From: Rhopalosiphum padi
Lineage: Eukaryota; Arthropoda; Insecta; Hemiptera; Aphididae
Assembly (NCBI RefSeq): GCF_020882245.1
Contig: NC_083599.1
Location: 50,246,748-50,310,747 of the forward strand
Length of the DNA: 64,000 nt
Direction: 5' to 3'
Positions 28,050-40,722 of the stretch are shown piece by piece. A program made the position numbers and the translations under genes. Below the pieces are notes generated by a model, which did no database searches, was not told where the DNA came from, and worked only from the letters and a program-made list of their open reading frames with translations. How positions within the stretch are numbered: the first letter of the stretch is position 1; each line of letters starts with the position of its first letter.

Positions 28050-28099
28050 ACTGTAAAACTATATACATATATATGTTCACGTACGTATTGTATACTTAC

Positions 28100-28158
28100 C
28101 TACACATCGGTCGAGTCAAAGTTTCGTCGCCAAAATCCACGAACAAATGCAAACCCAT
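28100..28158 (-). other. Possible first coding exon (minus strand), weak
   Basis: On the minus strand an ATG in a favourable context (AAGATGG) opens 19 codons reading MGLHLFVDFGDETLTRPMC, then two bases (AG) and a consensus donor GTAAGT. The two leftover bases fit the one-base start of the exon-like block at 21483-21532, which would imply an intron of about 6.6 kb. The CA/GT repeat at 28165-28203 lies directly upstream. No family is recognised, and the match may be chance. Confidence 0.15.
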
Positions 28159-28164
28159 CTTAAT

Positions 28165-28170
28165 ACACGC

Positions 28171-28203
<33 letters not shown>
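28165..28203. repeat. CA microsatellite
   Basis: ACACGC units followed by a perfect CA run. Confidence 0.9.
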
Positions 28204-28209
<6 letters not shown>

Positions 28210-30640
28210 ATATGTACACCGTATAGCTGATTTATCGTTTTTCCACGGCGTGCGAACGATTGGGGTGGTTTATTATATATATATATTTGCACTCGGTGAC
28301 ATATCGTACGCATATATAATATTATATTTTGGGCGCGAATCGTGCAGTCTCTTGTACAAAGTTCTTTTGGCAAATCTGCGGATAAATGTGTACGGAATAA
28401 TTTTGTATAATAATATTAAGAATAAAAGCCGACTAAACACACGCGCGCACACACACACACACAAACACATATATACTTACAGGTGACGAAATTTTTGAGG
28501 TTCTTTACATAGCCGTGTAAAGTTTACTGTGTAAGAATATATATTATGTATATTATACACAACCGTATATTAATTTGTATTTATTTAAATTTTTATATAA
28601 TTGTAACTAATTAAATAATATGTGCAAATGTGTATTTTTTTTTTTTTTTTTTGATGCTCGAGCTTACCTAATGGCGGACTCTTCCGATCGATAGCCTATA
28701 TATATATAGTGGTTCACCCCCGCACTGCAGATCAAACGTCGGATGAAACCCCTAAAACTCCGCCATAAAGTTATTTTTTTTTACTTAGCACGAGTTTAAA
28801 ATGTAATATATATATATATATTACCATAGTAGATGAATACATATATGCCTATATACGTGTCGGTGAACACTGTGATTCGGTATCATATACGGGGTGGCCC
28901 GCCTGTGTCGGTCAAATGACAAATGGGAAGTCATATTATTTATAAGGTTATAAACCACACCGAAAAAATGTGAGGTCCCAAAATATCATCCGAACGGATC
29001 GCCGTCCAACGGGCCAACCGAGTCCGTTACGATAATTTATTACCGCAAGCAGTATTATTATAATTTATTATACGATGTCTTCGTCGGAACGTTTTCTTTT
29101 GCCGATTGATACTTCGTCGACGTGCCGCCGCTCTAATGGATATCGTCGTCCACATACATGACCCAATTCCAATTGCGACGCGTATACATATAATAAACGT
29201 GTTAACTATTAGCAGCAGCAAGAACCCACACCGCCGACGTGTAATAAGTCGGCGGCAGCGGCGGCGCGTGTATAGCCTAGATTTTTGTACGCAACAACAA
29301 CAATAATACGTATAGACACAGCATAATATAATATATATATAGCGAGTACCTATAGGCATTTGTTATTATATATTACACCGCATAACGCTTGCCAGACTTT
29401 TCAACGCGTTCGTTCGGAAAAAATATACAATAGTACCAATTTTTTTATTCGTGCGTAAAAAAACTTTATTTTATAGTTTTTAAAACGCGAAGTGCCATCA
29501 GAAGACATTACAATATTGTAAATCACTACAAATCAAGACGTTAAACGAAAATCGTTCGTCGCTATACTACGTATATAATTATTTATATTACATATATAAG
29601 TATTGATGATGCGATGTAGAAACAGACTCGTCTGACTATAGGAAACCACGAGGGATTCTACATGAAAACCGAGATAGTATCCTACAAAATCTGTCTCAAG
29701 TTCTCCCAGCCAACGGAAAAATTTTTTGGGAAAATATTCCAACATGTTAATTATTATAATTATGTATAAAGTATTTTTTTTTTATTTATAAATTGACTTA
29801 GAAATAATATTTTTGTTTTGTGAATTCATTAAAATTTATATGTATAAATAATTTTATCATATCAGAAATTGTTACGTACGGGTTACGGCATTCTTGCTTT
29901 TGAATATAAATAGTAGGTATCAAAAGTTTATACCAATGCTAAGGTACAACGTGAAAAGTAAAATATCTTGTCAATAATTAATTTAATCATATTTATTATT
30001 GTTTCATTGCATCCGTTGGGTAAAATTACATAGGAATAAACCATATATCGTATTTAAATAATGAGGTTTTATGATTTTATGAAAATACAAAATACAAAAG
30101 CGCGTTTTTCTCAAATTCGTTTTTCGGTGACCTACGGCGTTTTCGCTTATGACGGCAGTATAATATACGTATATATTACTGAGTCTAAGCATATTCGACC
30201 ATCGGCTATAATGTATCAGAATGTGCGACGGCGAGACTATATACGCGTTCATTTCGATTACAGTAATGTAGTTTTATCGCCCGCGCCGTAGCTCTTTTCC
30301 CATTTTCCGGTACGTATTATTATAATATCATCACAAACCTAATAAAAATAATAATATAGAAATAATATACCAGTGGATCACCCTAGTCAGTGTTTACCGT
30401 TATATTCTCGCTTTATATAATCGAATGAATATTAACGCGTTATATACGTCATGATGGACGACAAACCGCGGACGATAAATTATAAATAAGATATACGGTC
30501 GTCGTCGTCGTCGTCACGCAGCTCATCATCATATTATTACGGACCCCGCGCTGGGATAAAAATGCGAAGTGTACATCGTACACATGAATTGATATGAAAC
30601 GAGATCAACCGTTACTGTATAATATATAATATTATATTTA
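28204..30640. other. Non-coding stretch before the 30.6-kb MITE
   Basis: No gene is supported. It contains TA runs, a T run at about 28636-28652, a CpG-rich patch at about 29090-29280 with overlapping Arg-rich frames, and a GTC repeat at about 30498-30513. A TACGGGGTGG word near 28886 resembles a transposon end but has no partner that I could find. Confidence 0.5.
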
Positions 30641-31072
30641 CGGGGTGATGCGTTTAACATAAGACATTCATTTTTTCAGAGAACACTAACGTTTTAGAAA
30701 ATATTTCTTTTATTATGTCATATAATTTTACAAAACAACATTTTTGGAGAAAAACATTGTACATTTTATTCTTCTTGATGAAACGTTTGCATCCTAAAGC
30801 AGAATATGATTCGTATATAGTATTTCGCAATCTATATGAAAATCAAATTTCGAATAAGTCGTTTATCGGCTATATAAGTATACTTAAAGTTCAAATAAAC
30901 GGTGTATATATAGTGGATCAACTTTTTGCGGGATATCCCCTTGTACCGCACAACTCCATTCCGCTTTGCAGGAATGAGAAGTTAAAAATATTAAATACGC
31001 GTGGAAAAATATTTTCAAAAACGTTAATAGTTTTTGAAATAGACCGTCTTCCGCACTAAATTGTTCACCCGG
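30641..31072. mobile_element. MITE of 432 bp with long terminal inverted repeats and TA flanks
   Basis: The left end starts CGGGGTGATG. The reverse complement of the right end starts CCGGGTGAAC. The arms diverge, then agree again strongly: TTTCAGAGAACACTAACG on the left against TTTCAAAAACTATTAACG from the right, followed by GAAAATATTT in both, so the inverted repeats reach roughly 80 bases. TA sits on each side, suggesting a Tc1/mariner-type insertion. A 114-codon frame (30715-31056, +) covers most of the element but shows no transposase motif (no DDE/DDD pattern, no DNA-binding helix that I can see) and is probably chance. Confidence 0.75.
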
Positions 31073-31167
31073 TATATATAATATCTATACATAATTATTA
31101 TGAAATAATTATTGCGCGCCCTCCGACAATATGTTCGCGTTTTACCGCGCTCGTCATTCTCGTCATC

Positions 31168-31205
<38 letters not shown>
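31168..31205. repeat. (TTA)n microsatellite
   Basis: Twelve or more TTA units. A CA tract follows at about 31265-31290, then a CpG-rich patch at about 31310-31750. Confidence 0.95.
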
Positions 31206-31208
<3 letters not shown>

Positions 31209-34200
31209 ATTACGCTTGATGTGATGATGATATACACGTCCCGCGATGACAGCGTGCAGTGGGTCTCTCTCACACACACACACACACACGCGCGTATAAT
31301 TATATTATATAAATACGAGCGGGGATGAGGGTCAGCTCACTGCAGCAGCAGACGGTCTCGGTTACCCGCGAAAACCCGGGCCGGACGGCGATCGCGGGTG
31401 CGCATAATCCTTATTAATGTTATAAATTAAATTCGCGTTTATCGCGCGGCGGCGAGCGCTCGCTTTGGTCTCTACATTTTTCCTCTGCGCCCCGCAAGCC
31501 AGGACTTGTGGAATTATTACATATATATCCACGCGCGCCGGGTCGAAATGCTCAGTAATATCGCGTAATATCACATTAAACTGCATCAGAAGCTGTAGGA
31601 TGAATACCACCTGACCGTCCTCTGATACGCCTCTGGGTATATGCAAATCTCGATGATACGGCCATAGCGTTCCGGGACGAATGTATGTCTCGTATATATT
31701 ATAATATACCTGCAACACGATTCGGTGGCGACGTGTACGACGATTCGAATCAGTCGAAACAGAGGCTGCCACAGCGTCAAAAAAAAAAAAAAACCAAACC
31801 GAACGGAACGAAAACCACAAACGTCACGAAAAAAAACGAGCATATATATATATATAGTTTAACAGTACTTAACGGTCGCCAATCGTTTCTGTATGTACCT
31901 ATCGTATTTATCTATCGCGCTATTTATCTATACCGTAGGTATATTATAATATTATCGATATTGCGAGTAATAGTGTTAGTGATGTATGTATATACATGCA
32001 TTATATATACTTATATGTATAACTATAAAATGTTTATCTCGGCCACTCTCATAGCATAAAATCTATATAATATATACAATATATTATATCTACGACGACG
32101 TCTAAAAACATCCGATTTGAAACGATCAAACGAACGGTATCGGAGTGGCAGTAAACTGCGATATACCTACCTACGTATATTTATTCAAAGGACAACTATA
32201 CCTTCATTTGGCTGTCAGATATTCATACAAAATATAGCAGCTAACAAGGTATACTGCACAAGTCTAATTTGGTCAAAGCTCTACAAAAGCGTATTATACG
32301 AATAAATAATATTCTATTATTTATACATAATATTCGTCGCCATGGAAAATGAAATGCATTTCTCCATTGATGATAATACAATAATAATATAATGTATATA
32401 ATGATGCATATTACAATATTATACATTTTACGGCTCCAAATTGTGATGGTTAGACCCAAATAATTGTTATTTATATTTTTGATAGATCTTTACTGTATTA
32501 CATAATAATATTATTGTGTGACAATATTGTTAATTTAGTAATTTATTTTTTAATAATAAAAATAATACACAAGGGTACTTTTTTAAAGAGTAATATTTTC
32601 TATTGAATATATTTATCCATTTGTAAGTTAAATTTTTAATATTTTTTTTAACGCAGTCAAATTTTGATCCTGGTTATCACACATAATATATTACTATTTA
32701 CTACTACCACATATGATATATTTTTAATTTTTTACTTTTCAGGTCATTATTCAAAAAGTAATACTTACTTATTACTTATTATTTCTATGAATTTGTTTTT
32801 AAAATAACGTATTGTAAGCATATTATAGAATACAGAGAAACTCGTAAACTTCAAAACACTTTACTTTAAAAGATTTACTAGAGCATGATTAAAACTTTTT
32901 TATGGTTTTATTTACTTTTAAACATTATTTTTTCCTTATTTGTCCAAATCTACATAATTTGTCTATCTCCCTTATTTGTATTTTTTTTACGTTCTTATAA
33001 TAACACTTTATATTAATTATTTTTTATACTTTATTTTATGTGTTTACTTTTGAATAATTAAAAAAAATCAAATATCATATTAAATTAGGTACCTATTTTT
33101 TCGAATTTCGAATATATATCTGATATTAATTGCCGAGTCCATTTATGTAAGTTTCTATACCTATCGTATAGGTAAAATTATACTTTCAGTTAAATATTAG
33201 TAAATAGTATTGAAATCATCTTAGAGTATGTAATAAATTATTTTATGTAAACTAGATGCATATAGGTTATATTCAACGCCGATAAACACGTAAAATTAAT
33301 CTCGGGTTATCCATTAAGAGGATACACTTATCTTGTTCATTGTCAATCACACGCGGTGTTATACAATAACAAAACAACCCTTGCCATTTCGAGAACTACT
33401 CTTTACACCATTCGGCAGTCGTGAGGCTCCTTCTATAATAATAATGAGTTAAGAAATCAAAATTTACCACAGTATAACACACATAATAATATGTATATAG
33501 CAACATACCAAAAAGTTAACAGAATTGCTCCACCGGCGAAAGCTTTCAATCGCTTGTAAATGCGTACAAATATATGAAGGTACGTTTTTTAATTTAAAAA
33601 TTCATTACCGGTGCACCATTAATACTCGTAAAATATATCTGTGATATAAATGTTATAAATACGTTCAAAGTGTTAAAAACTTTACTCCCTTTCCCACATG
33701 AAAAGTTATAGTAAAAATTAATTTTTAGAACAAAAGTTCCTAAAGCGCAGCGTTAAACATTTAGGTAGGTGTTGATGCGATTGACGTACAATAAATTGAA
33801 TAAAACGTAATAATATAATGCTACAGACTCGCGCTGTTTTAATAGCACGCAGTTTAGGTAGATAATATATATGAATAGTTACACCGATGGCTGTCTAATA
33901 AAAGTCAAATATTAATAATACACTAATGTCGTTCGGAACGAAATTCATTTAGGTTGGATATAATATAATAATAATAAAAATAAAAATGCATACACGTCGA
34001 CCATATTATAATACTATTACACGAGACATTGAGACTTGTAACGAGCTTCGTGTGATCTTAATATACATACATATTATTATATATATATATCATACATGAA
34101 ATATGAAGGTATATATCGTGTTATAATAATGTACGTTATAGTAGTATATATAGGTATAGAAGTCCGACATGCGTGTAACTGTCCGTGCATTCTTCTACGA

Positions 34201-34277
34201 CCTGCGTCTGCTTTGGCATACAATATCATATACGTATAGGTACATAATATATAAATAGATAATATAATAGGTATATC

Positions 34278-34318
<41 letters not shown>

Positions 34319-34711
34319 CAGCATGTATAGAGGTACACCAGTGTAGACGAGCGTGGCTATAGCATGTATGTTCCTGTATACCTACCTTCAACGTGCACGT
34401 ATAGAAATATGTCGAGCTTTTGGCCGGAACGAGTTCCCGTCCGATTTAGCGTGTCAAAGTGTATAATAAATATATATATATATATATATACATATATCCG
34501 ATATATGACTACCGGCTACTTTTCCCGCGACGGACGATTTTCGTCTTTAAGCGGATTTAATCGCTCCGAAGAAATCACACACACACATAATAATATATTT
34601 ATCTTTTGCGCTGTATCAGTCTCGTACGTGATATAATAATAAAAGCACAACACAATATAATGTAAAATAATATATCATATAATATTCAGATGGAATGATT
34701 TTCTTTTTCAG
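31206..34711. other. Non-coding stretch
   Basis: The CpG-rich patch at about 31310-31750 has frames open on both strands (up to 152 codons, minus) without recognisable motifs. From about 32.3 to 33.3 kb the DNA is very AT-rich. A perfect TA tract lies at 34279-34316 and another near 34467-34491. No gene is supported. Confidence 0.5.
34279..34316. repeat. (TA)19 microsatellite
   Basis: Perfect 38-bp TA tract, among the longest in the window. Confidence 0.95.
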
Positions 34712-34780
34712 TACGTTCCGGTATTATCCCAACGTTAAGCAGATTTGGCGTCCGCGTGCATTATGGGACACTGGGTAATC
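34712..34780 (+). other. Best candidate for an internal coding exon
   Basis: A strong acceptor (GATTTTCTTTTTCAG) precedes a 69-bp block that ends at a consensus donor (GTGAGT at 34781). Two frames contain stops. The third reads RSGIIPTLSRFGVRVHYGTLGN with two bases over at the start and one at the end, so the block is a multiple of three and symmetric (phase 1 in, phase 1 out). The block is GC-richer than its flanks. I do not recognise the protein, and no phase-matched neighbouring exon with a good acceptor was found. It could be an exon of a gene with large introns, or a chance match. Confidence 0.3.
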
Positions 34781-35267
34781 GTGAGTTCCTTATATACTTA
34801 TAAATTATATTATACATGTATTTTTCAACTATGGGCACGGCACAACATTTTTTTACAAATATATTATAGACGAACTTATTACTCATTATATTATTACTCT
34901 ATAAAGAAGTTATAGTAATCATTTTTATAAATATTGTACAATATTTTTAAAACGTTTAAATAAAAATCAAGTAAATTAATTGTACACAATACGTATATAT
35001 TCATATATTATTATGCGTAAAAGAATTGATGAAATAATTGAATACACCGTAATGATAAAGTATCACATTATAATAATTCATGACACTAAAAAAAAAATCA
35101 GCCGAGACGACGACAGCAAGCGAACTTAGGTATAGGTATACGTATTATGAAATTGAAATGTACAATTTTTCAAATCGAAATAACTGTTATATATTTTCTA
35201 CGTATCTTGTGTCAGTCATAAAATAGTGTAGAATAAAACATCATATTATAAAATATAGTAACACTAG

Positions 35268-35462
35268 CTGGAGTCATTATACGCTATAGCGCGTGAAGTA
35301 TATCCGAGATGTTGTTGCGACGTTGGTCTTATTGAAAATCGCGTGGGATCGAAGATTGTACCAATAATGGAACACGGAAAACGACGTACGAAATTTAATG
35401 GAAAACTATATCCGCTTTGTCCGGACGATGAACGCGTGCTTGTTGCGACGATGAAGTTTTGA
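35268..35462 (+). other. Unrecognised open frame, possible terminal exon
   Basis: Directly after a TAG (35265-35267), 64 codons are open to a TGA at 35460. They start LESLYAIAREVYPRCCCDVG and include, from an ATG at 35367, MEHGKRRTKFNGKLYPLC and DDERVLVATMKF. The composition is protein-like, with mixed charged and hydrophobic residues. However, the minus strand is also open here (95 codons), so at most one is real. The upstream AG has no pyrimidine tract, and its phase does not fit the block at 34712-34780. No family is recognised. Confidence 0.2.
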
Positions 35463-36370
35463 TTGATGAGTGGTGGCGGCGGCAGAAAAGCGACAAACTC
35501 TGCGAACGGGAGAGAAATACATAGAGAGCGAGGTGAACTTTCGAAAGTCACTTAGAATAAGTAAATCTGAAAACGGAGTTTATGTATGCGTCCGTATATA
35601 AAACACACACACAAATATATATATTATGCAGTATATGGTACGTTACGAAACGCCAACTCCGCGCAATGACTCGCGGTTAGATGCAGACATACAAAAACAA
35701 TACGATGCCTATAGGTTATGAGCACAAGCACACAAAACGTCGTAAAAAAAACATAACTAAGATTACTTACATTAATAGACATTTTTTAACGATAAAGCAA
35801 TCATTACATTACATTATGTGTATTGCCTACCTGTTGAGTATATCGGAAAAATGTAATCAATTTGAAAAATCCGCCTGTACGTGCGCCATAAATGAAGAGT
35901 TTTTTCGTCCGTTTCGAATTCAGCATATTATTATTATATTAGATGTTAAGTGCACGTCTGTGTGCTGAGTGGAGAAAAAAAATCGGCAGAATCCGTAAAT
36001 TTCGGACACGTCACTCGGATTTAGGGTGGTCGCGTTATATTATATATAGTGTCGTCCCGAAATCTATATAACACGTGCAGTGTACCTACTCATATACGCT
36101 GCTATATATGTATGCGTATACGTGCGCGTTGGTACAAAACGAATGTGTATACGGTTCGAATTGGAGAAAACGAAAAGAAAAGAAATAGAAAATAAAAAAA
36201 AAAAGAGGACTGCCGTGTAGGAAAAAAAAAATACGTTTCCATTAAAATAACTTTTCACCGGTCCCGGGGATTTCGCGCGTATCTTTTTTTTTATCTCGAA
36301 AAAAATAAAATAAAACCCTATCGCGGACGGGTATCGGCGGTGGCGGTCGCTCACGAATCGCACCACGGCG

Positions 36371-36372
36371 TA

Positions 36373-36405
<33 letters not shown>
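36371..36405. repeat. (GT)n(TA)n microsatellite
   Basis: GT run followed directly by TA run. Confidence 0.9.
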
Positions 36406-36630
36406 CTACAAGCGCGCGTATTTTTCACTCTCTCGAAACAAATAAATTGAATTTGCCCCGCGCGGTGGGCGGTGGCAGTCCAGAAATCGGTGCGGGAGTG
36501 GCGGCGGTGGCGGCGGCGTGAGAGCCAGCGAACGTGTGTTGGAAACAAATAAACGCACACAATATTATATACTATACGCGCGGCACTCCACCTCGCATAC
36601 ATATTGTACGCCTTAACTCGTCAGCGCACT

Positions 36631-36661
<31 letters not shown>

Positions 36662-37029
36662 TGAAAATGTCGAATAAAACTAAACACACACGCGTACACG
36701 TACGACACGTCCTAAATATAATATATTATATATACGCATATATACGTATATATGTACGCCTACACGTGTAGAACTTACTACTCGGGAGGGATAAGAATTA
36801 TTATCACTATATATATATATATACAAAATAAACATATACATAGGTGAGCATTGGGCGTGTACCTACCTCATATTATATATATATGTATACATGCCGCGAA
36901 TGTGTGAAAAACTTAATTGCGTAATGCATGCGTGCGCGAACGGGCGTAAATAACGCGCCCCTCGTTAATAATATATTAATATTATATAAGTCCCGAGTGT
37001 GTGAGTGCGCGTTCCGCGAGAGCATTGAC

Positions 37030-37080
37030 TATATATATATATATATATATATTTATAGAGAGAGAGAAAGAGAGAGAGAG
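37030..37080. repeat. (TA)n(AG)n compound microsatellite
   Basis: TA tract at 37030-37052 and an AG tract at 37057-37080. Confidence 0.9.
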
Positions 37081-40000
37081 ACTCATACGACGCGGTGAGT
37101 CGCATTATCTCACCGTCGCGAATAATAATATTTTATGCGATTTTATAATATTATATTTTTTGTTAAACATTATGCTATATACATACCTACAGACCGGCAC
37201 TCCGCGAATCCTCGCGAGTTCCGACGCGTTCGGAACGATTCGTTGGCAATATAGTCGCTGTCGTCTGTGCGCGCGCTCGCTCGCCATTACAATATCGTTA
37301 TTACCTACCTGGAAATCATCGGGACATGTATAATATTATTGTCAAGTTGGGACGACTCGAAAATACTTGGAGTTATATTTTATTATTTAATCATGCTACC
37401 GTGTTTTGAACGGGATTTGAACGCTCTGTTTTACTGTGATGTATAGATAATAAATTATTATTATATACTTACAGCGCGCGATCGATGGGTATACAATGCC
37501 TAATAAAGTAATAAAATATAATATTTACATCAAACTGGCCAGATAATAACATCACAGACGATCGATCGGATAAGTTGATCATATAAACATTATAAACCAT
37601 CATACTACACTTTTTAATCATAAATTTCATATTTTTATCAATGCATTCGATATAATATCGATGAGCCGATTAAAATAAAAATATTATGCATAGTTTTCTG
37701 ATCAATTGATCTCGAATTGAAATCATGTACATTATTCGATAGTCTTATGACTCGGGGACGATATCAATGGGGCCCACTCCAGGTTGTATTTATAAAAATT
37801 GTAAATTGTTAAAAATAAAATTATAAAAAATAAACATAATATTATACCGCCGCGACTATTTTAAACATGTGACATGTGATATCTATGTATAATCTATATT
37901 ATATTCTATATACCGTGAAGTATAAATAAATTATAATCATATAAATGACATAATAATAGTATAATACGGTATGAATATGACGACTTAGACCCGCCGCCCA
38001 CCGAGTCTCTGGAGCCGCTCTAGTTATGACTCGGATTTAACAACTTTAGCCACAGACGGTGCGCCGAACTAATGCTTCATTTTTTTTTTTTACCACCGTC
38101 GTCATGAATACATCCTTAAATAACGTGCGATTAACATAATATCACATGCATGTATATGTATATTATACGCACGTAACGCGGTAGCCACACACACATTCAA
38201 TATTATGTATAATAATAGTAATAGGTGTAATAGGTGTAATGCTGATTGATTATATTATTATCATCGGTCGTGGCGCCTGTAATCGCGTGCGCGATCGTTT
38301 AGACCGCGACACGTAAATTGTAGGTTCCCGGTCAGAGACACATGTCCGGCGTTCACGCCGCGGGATTCCGGTTCTCCGGAGTCGCTGGCTACTCCACGGC
38401 AGGAATTAAACGCTGCAGCAGTCCGGCGGTCGGACGCGACTCGACCGGATTTAAATTTTAAACGCCTCGCCGCTACGCACACGTCTAATAATTATAATAT
38501 TATATACGATAATATGATATCGCATTACAATAATGATAATAATAACTAACTGTATGCTCGTGTGGCCGCGGTGCTCGCACGGCGCAATATCATAATAATA
38601 ATAATAATTATTATTATTATAACTATCGAAACAGCACAATTATTATTATACAATGCGCATAATAGTTGGTGCGGCGTAATACGTGTTCGCGCCGCGCTTA
38701 TTACAAGTAATAGTGTATAATATAATATTACACTTGAGCACCTATAACGCGATGGCATATATATATATATATTATTATGTTATTTACACCTGTGCGTTAG
38801 AATCGAACGTCGGGCGAAATACGCCAATGGCGAAAACGTTTTGCCCGCGCGTCACTCGCGATAATTATTATAATATGCGCGCAGTCAATTATCGCGGCCG
38901 TCCGACAATATATTATATTATATTATATTATATACTTACGGAGGCGCAGACGTATATTTATGTATTCCATTCGCCGCCCTGGGTACCGCGGCGGCGGCGT
39001 TGAGTTCGCCGTTCCGCATTCGGTAAATGCTGTATAATATACGTGTGTATTAGGTACTGCAGCAGCAAAAAGGTGGCGGAAATCGTTGAGAAGAGCATTA
39101 TTTCGCGTGCGATTCCAGTGCAGAGTAATATATTATATAGGTACCTATATGAATTAGCTGTACACCACTAATTAGTAAATAATATGCATTATTGTGTGTG
39201 CGGTGGTTTGGGTATTATAGGTGTGCCGTATAAACGCATTAAGGCGTTTCTATTATATATATGATAATATATAATAATATAATATTGCTTATATTAACTC
39301 TATTGTTACATTTGACCGAAATTTTCTCGGAAACAACCCCCGGAGACAAATAGGTTCTGTTGACGTATAGTATAATATATATAGTATAATGCGTAGTTTT
39401 TGCAGTACACCTACTTAAAATCGACCGTGTCGAGTTTGAAAATTCGAACATTTTAATGCGACCGAAATCGTATAACGATACTCTCTATCTATATAATATG
39501 TAGTAGATAGTAATAATGTGTACTACTGTGTGTGGTATTCCATGGAAAACCTTCAAAATACTATTATCGAGAAAATATATTATTATATACACACTTTGTG
39601 GGGCACTGCAGGAAATATTATGTCGTAGGTATACTTATTATTCGACGTATTTGCTTATATTTTACTATAGCAATATGTCTATCGTCAAAGACTGTCTACG
39701 ATTACGCGTTATTCAAATAAAGAAGTAGGTAAGCTATTGGACTTTTTCATCGAACGGCAATACAAGTGAAGCCGACAGTGATTAATTATTATCGAAGGAA
39801 AAAATCAATTATCTTGTTCGGCGAAACTTTAGTTTAAAAAGTCGTCTAATTCAATTACATTAATTTAAATCAAACTTTGTATAAATAAACTAAAAGTAAC
39901 CCTAAGATTCTGCCGCTTAACCCATAACGGTATTCTCCAAACTTTCCAGCGTGCGTGGGCCCCATACACGGCGTGTATAGTAGCGAGGAAATACAGTATA

Positions 40001-40616
40001 ACTTATTGGCTTACACAATTGTATGATTTATTGATTTGAGTATTTTAAATAACTGCATAATTAATCCTACCAGCTGCTCAATATTTTGTTATTTTATGAA
40101 AATATATTTATCATATACTTTATATTATACAATACTACGCATTGCCTGATGTGCTTCTCTATACAGTATATTATAAACGATAATATAAAACATAATGGCT
40201 TTATAATCTTTTTTTATTTGTATTTAATTTTACAACATATAGAAAATAACACAGTGTATCTAGTAATTTGAAATTTTTTTTTTATTAGTACATGATAAAA
40301 TAATAAGTTTAATTCTAATAATATTATATTATTTATGATTATATATTTTACATCTTTCTTTGAAAATAATAATTATTTTTGTTTTTAGCATTACAATTTG
40401 AGATTTTAATAATTAATTGCTTCTTTGGTTATTATTGTTATCATTGTTTTATATATTTTAAAATATTATACACACATTTTTTTATGAGGCATTTAAATTT
40501 AAAAAACACGCAGTACATACAAATGGATGGTCTGCTTAAAATAAATGGTATTTCAAATAAAATGTTATCAATTTTTAAATTTAAATAAAAAATAACAATA
40601 TAATATTGATGTTCAC

Positions 40617-40722
40617 CAGTGTATAGTTGAACATAGGGACTGTATAATTTGTAAATAATATATATGGAAGTTGTATATTGGTGGTCGACTTCAACTATAA
40701 AATCACGGTTTGGAGACCACTG
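40617..40722. mobile_element. Possible hAT-like fragment
   Basis: The right end, read in reverse complement, starts CAGTGGTCTCCAAACCGTG, which resembles hAT-type termini. TATAGTTGAA occurs close to both ends in inverted orientation, after CAGTG on the left (40617) and further in on the right. The left end would have to carry a deletion. The 8 bases outside the two ends do not match (ATGTTCAC and AGTCATCG), so boundaries are uncertain. Confidence 0.3.

Larger units (their letters stand above)
21533..28099. other. Non-coding stretch with simple repeats
   Basis: No gene is supported. It holds a TA tract at 21890-21916, a GT tract at 22141-22164, a T22 run at 24774-24795, TA tracts near 23434 and 25111, and a CA tract at 28024-28049. 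CpG-rich patches occur at about 24660-24950 and 25140-25380. Open frames are short, overlap on both strands and lack motifs. Confidence 0.5.
35463..40616. other. Non-coding stretch with simple repeats and CpG patches
   Basis: It contains GT/TA tracts at 36371-36405 and about 36632-36652, a TA plus AG tract at 37030-37080, a CpG-rich patch at 38265-38480 and an ATT/AAT inverted simple repeat at about 38590-38620. Overlapping short frames on both strands lack motifs. No gene is supported. Confidence 0.5.

Noticed and set aside
31362..31820. 152-codon minus-strand frame
   Set aside because: It lies in a CpG-rich, stop-poor patch, starts with a Phe-rich run over an A/T tract and shows no recognisable motif.
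36021..36036. GATTTAGGGTGG word resembling the reverse complement of sequence near 60590
   Set aside because: Similarity is limited to about a dozen bases with no extended repeat.
37405..37430. tRNA-like B-box on the minus strand (GTTCAAATCCC)
   Set aside because: The flanking bases do not pair into a T-arm, and no A-box or acceptor stem fits.
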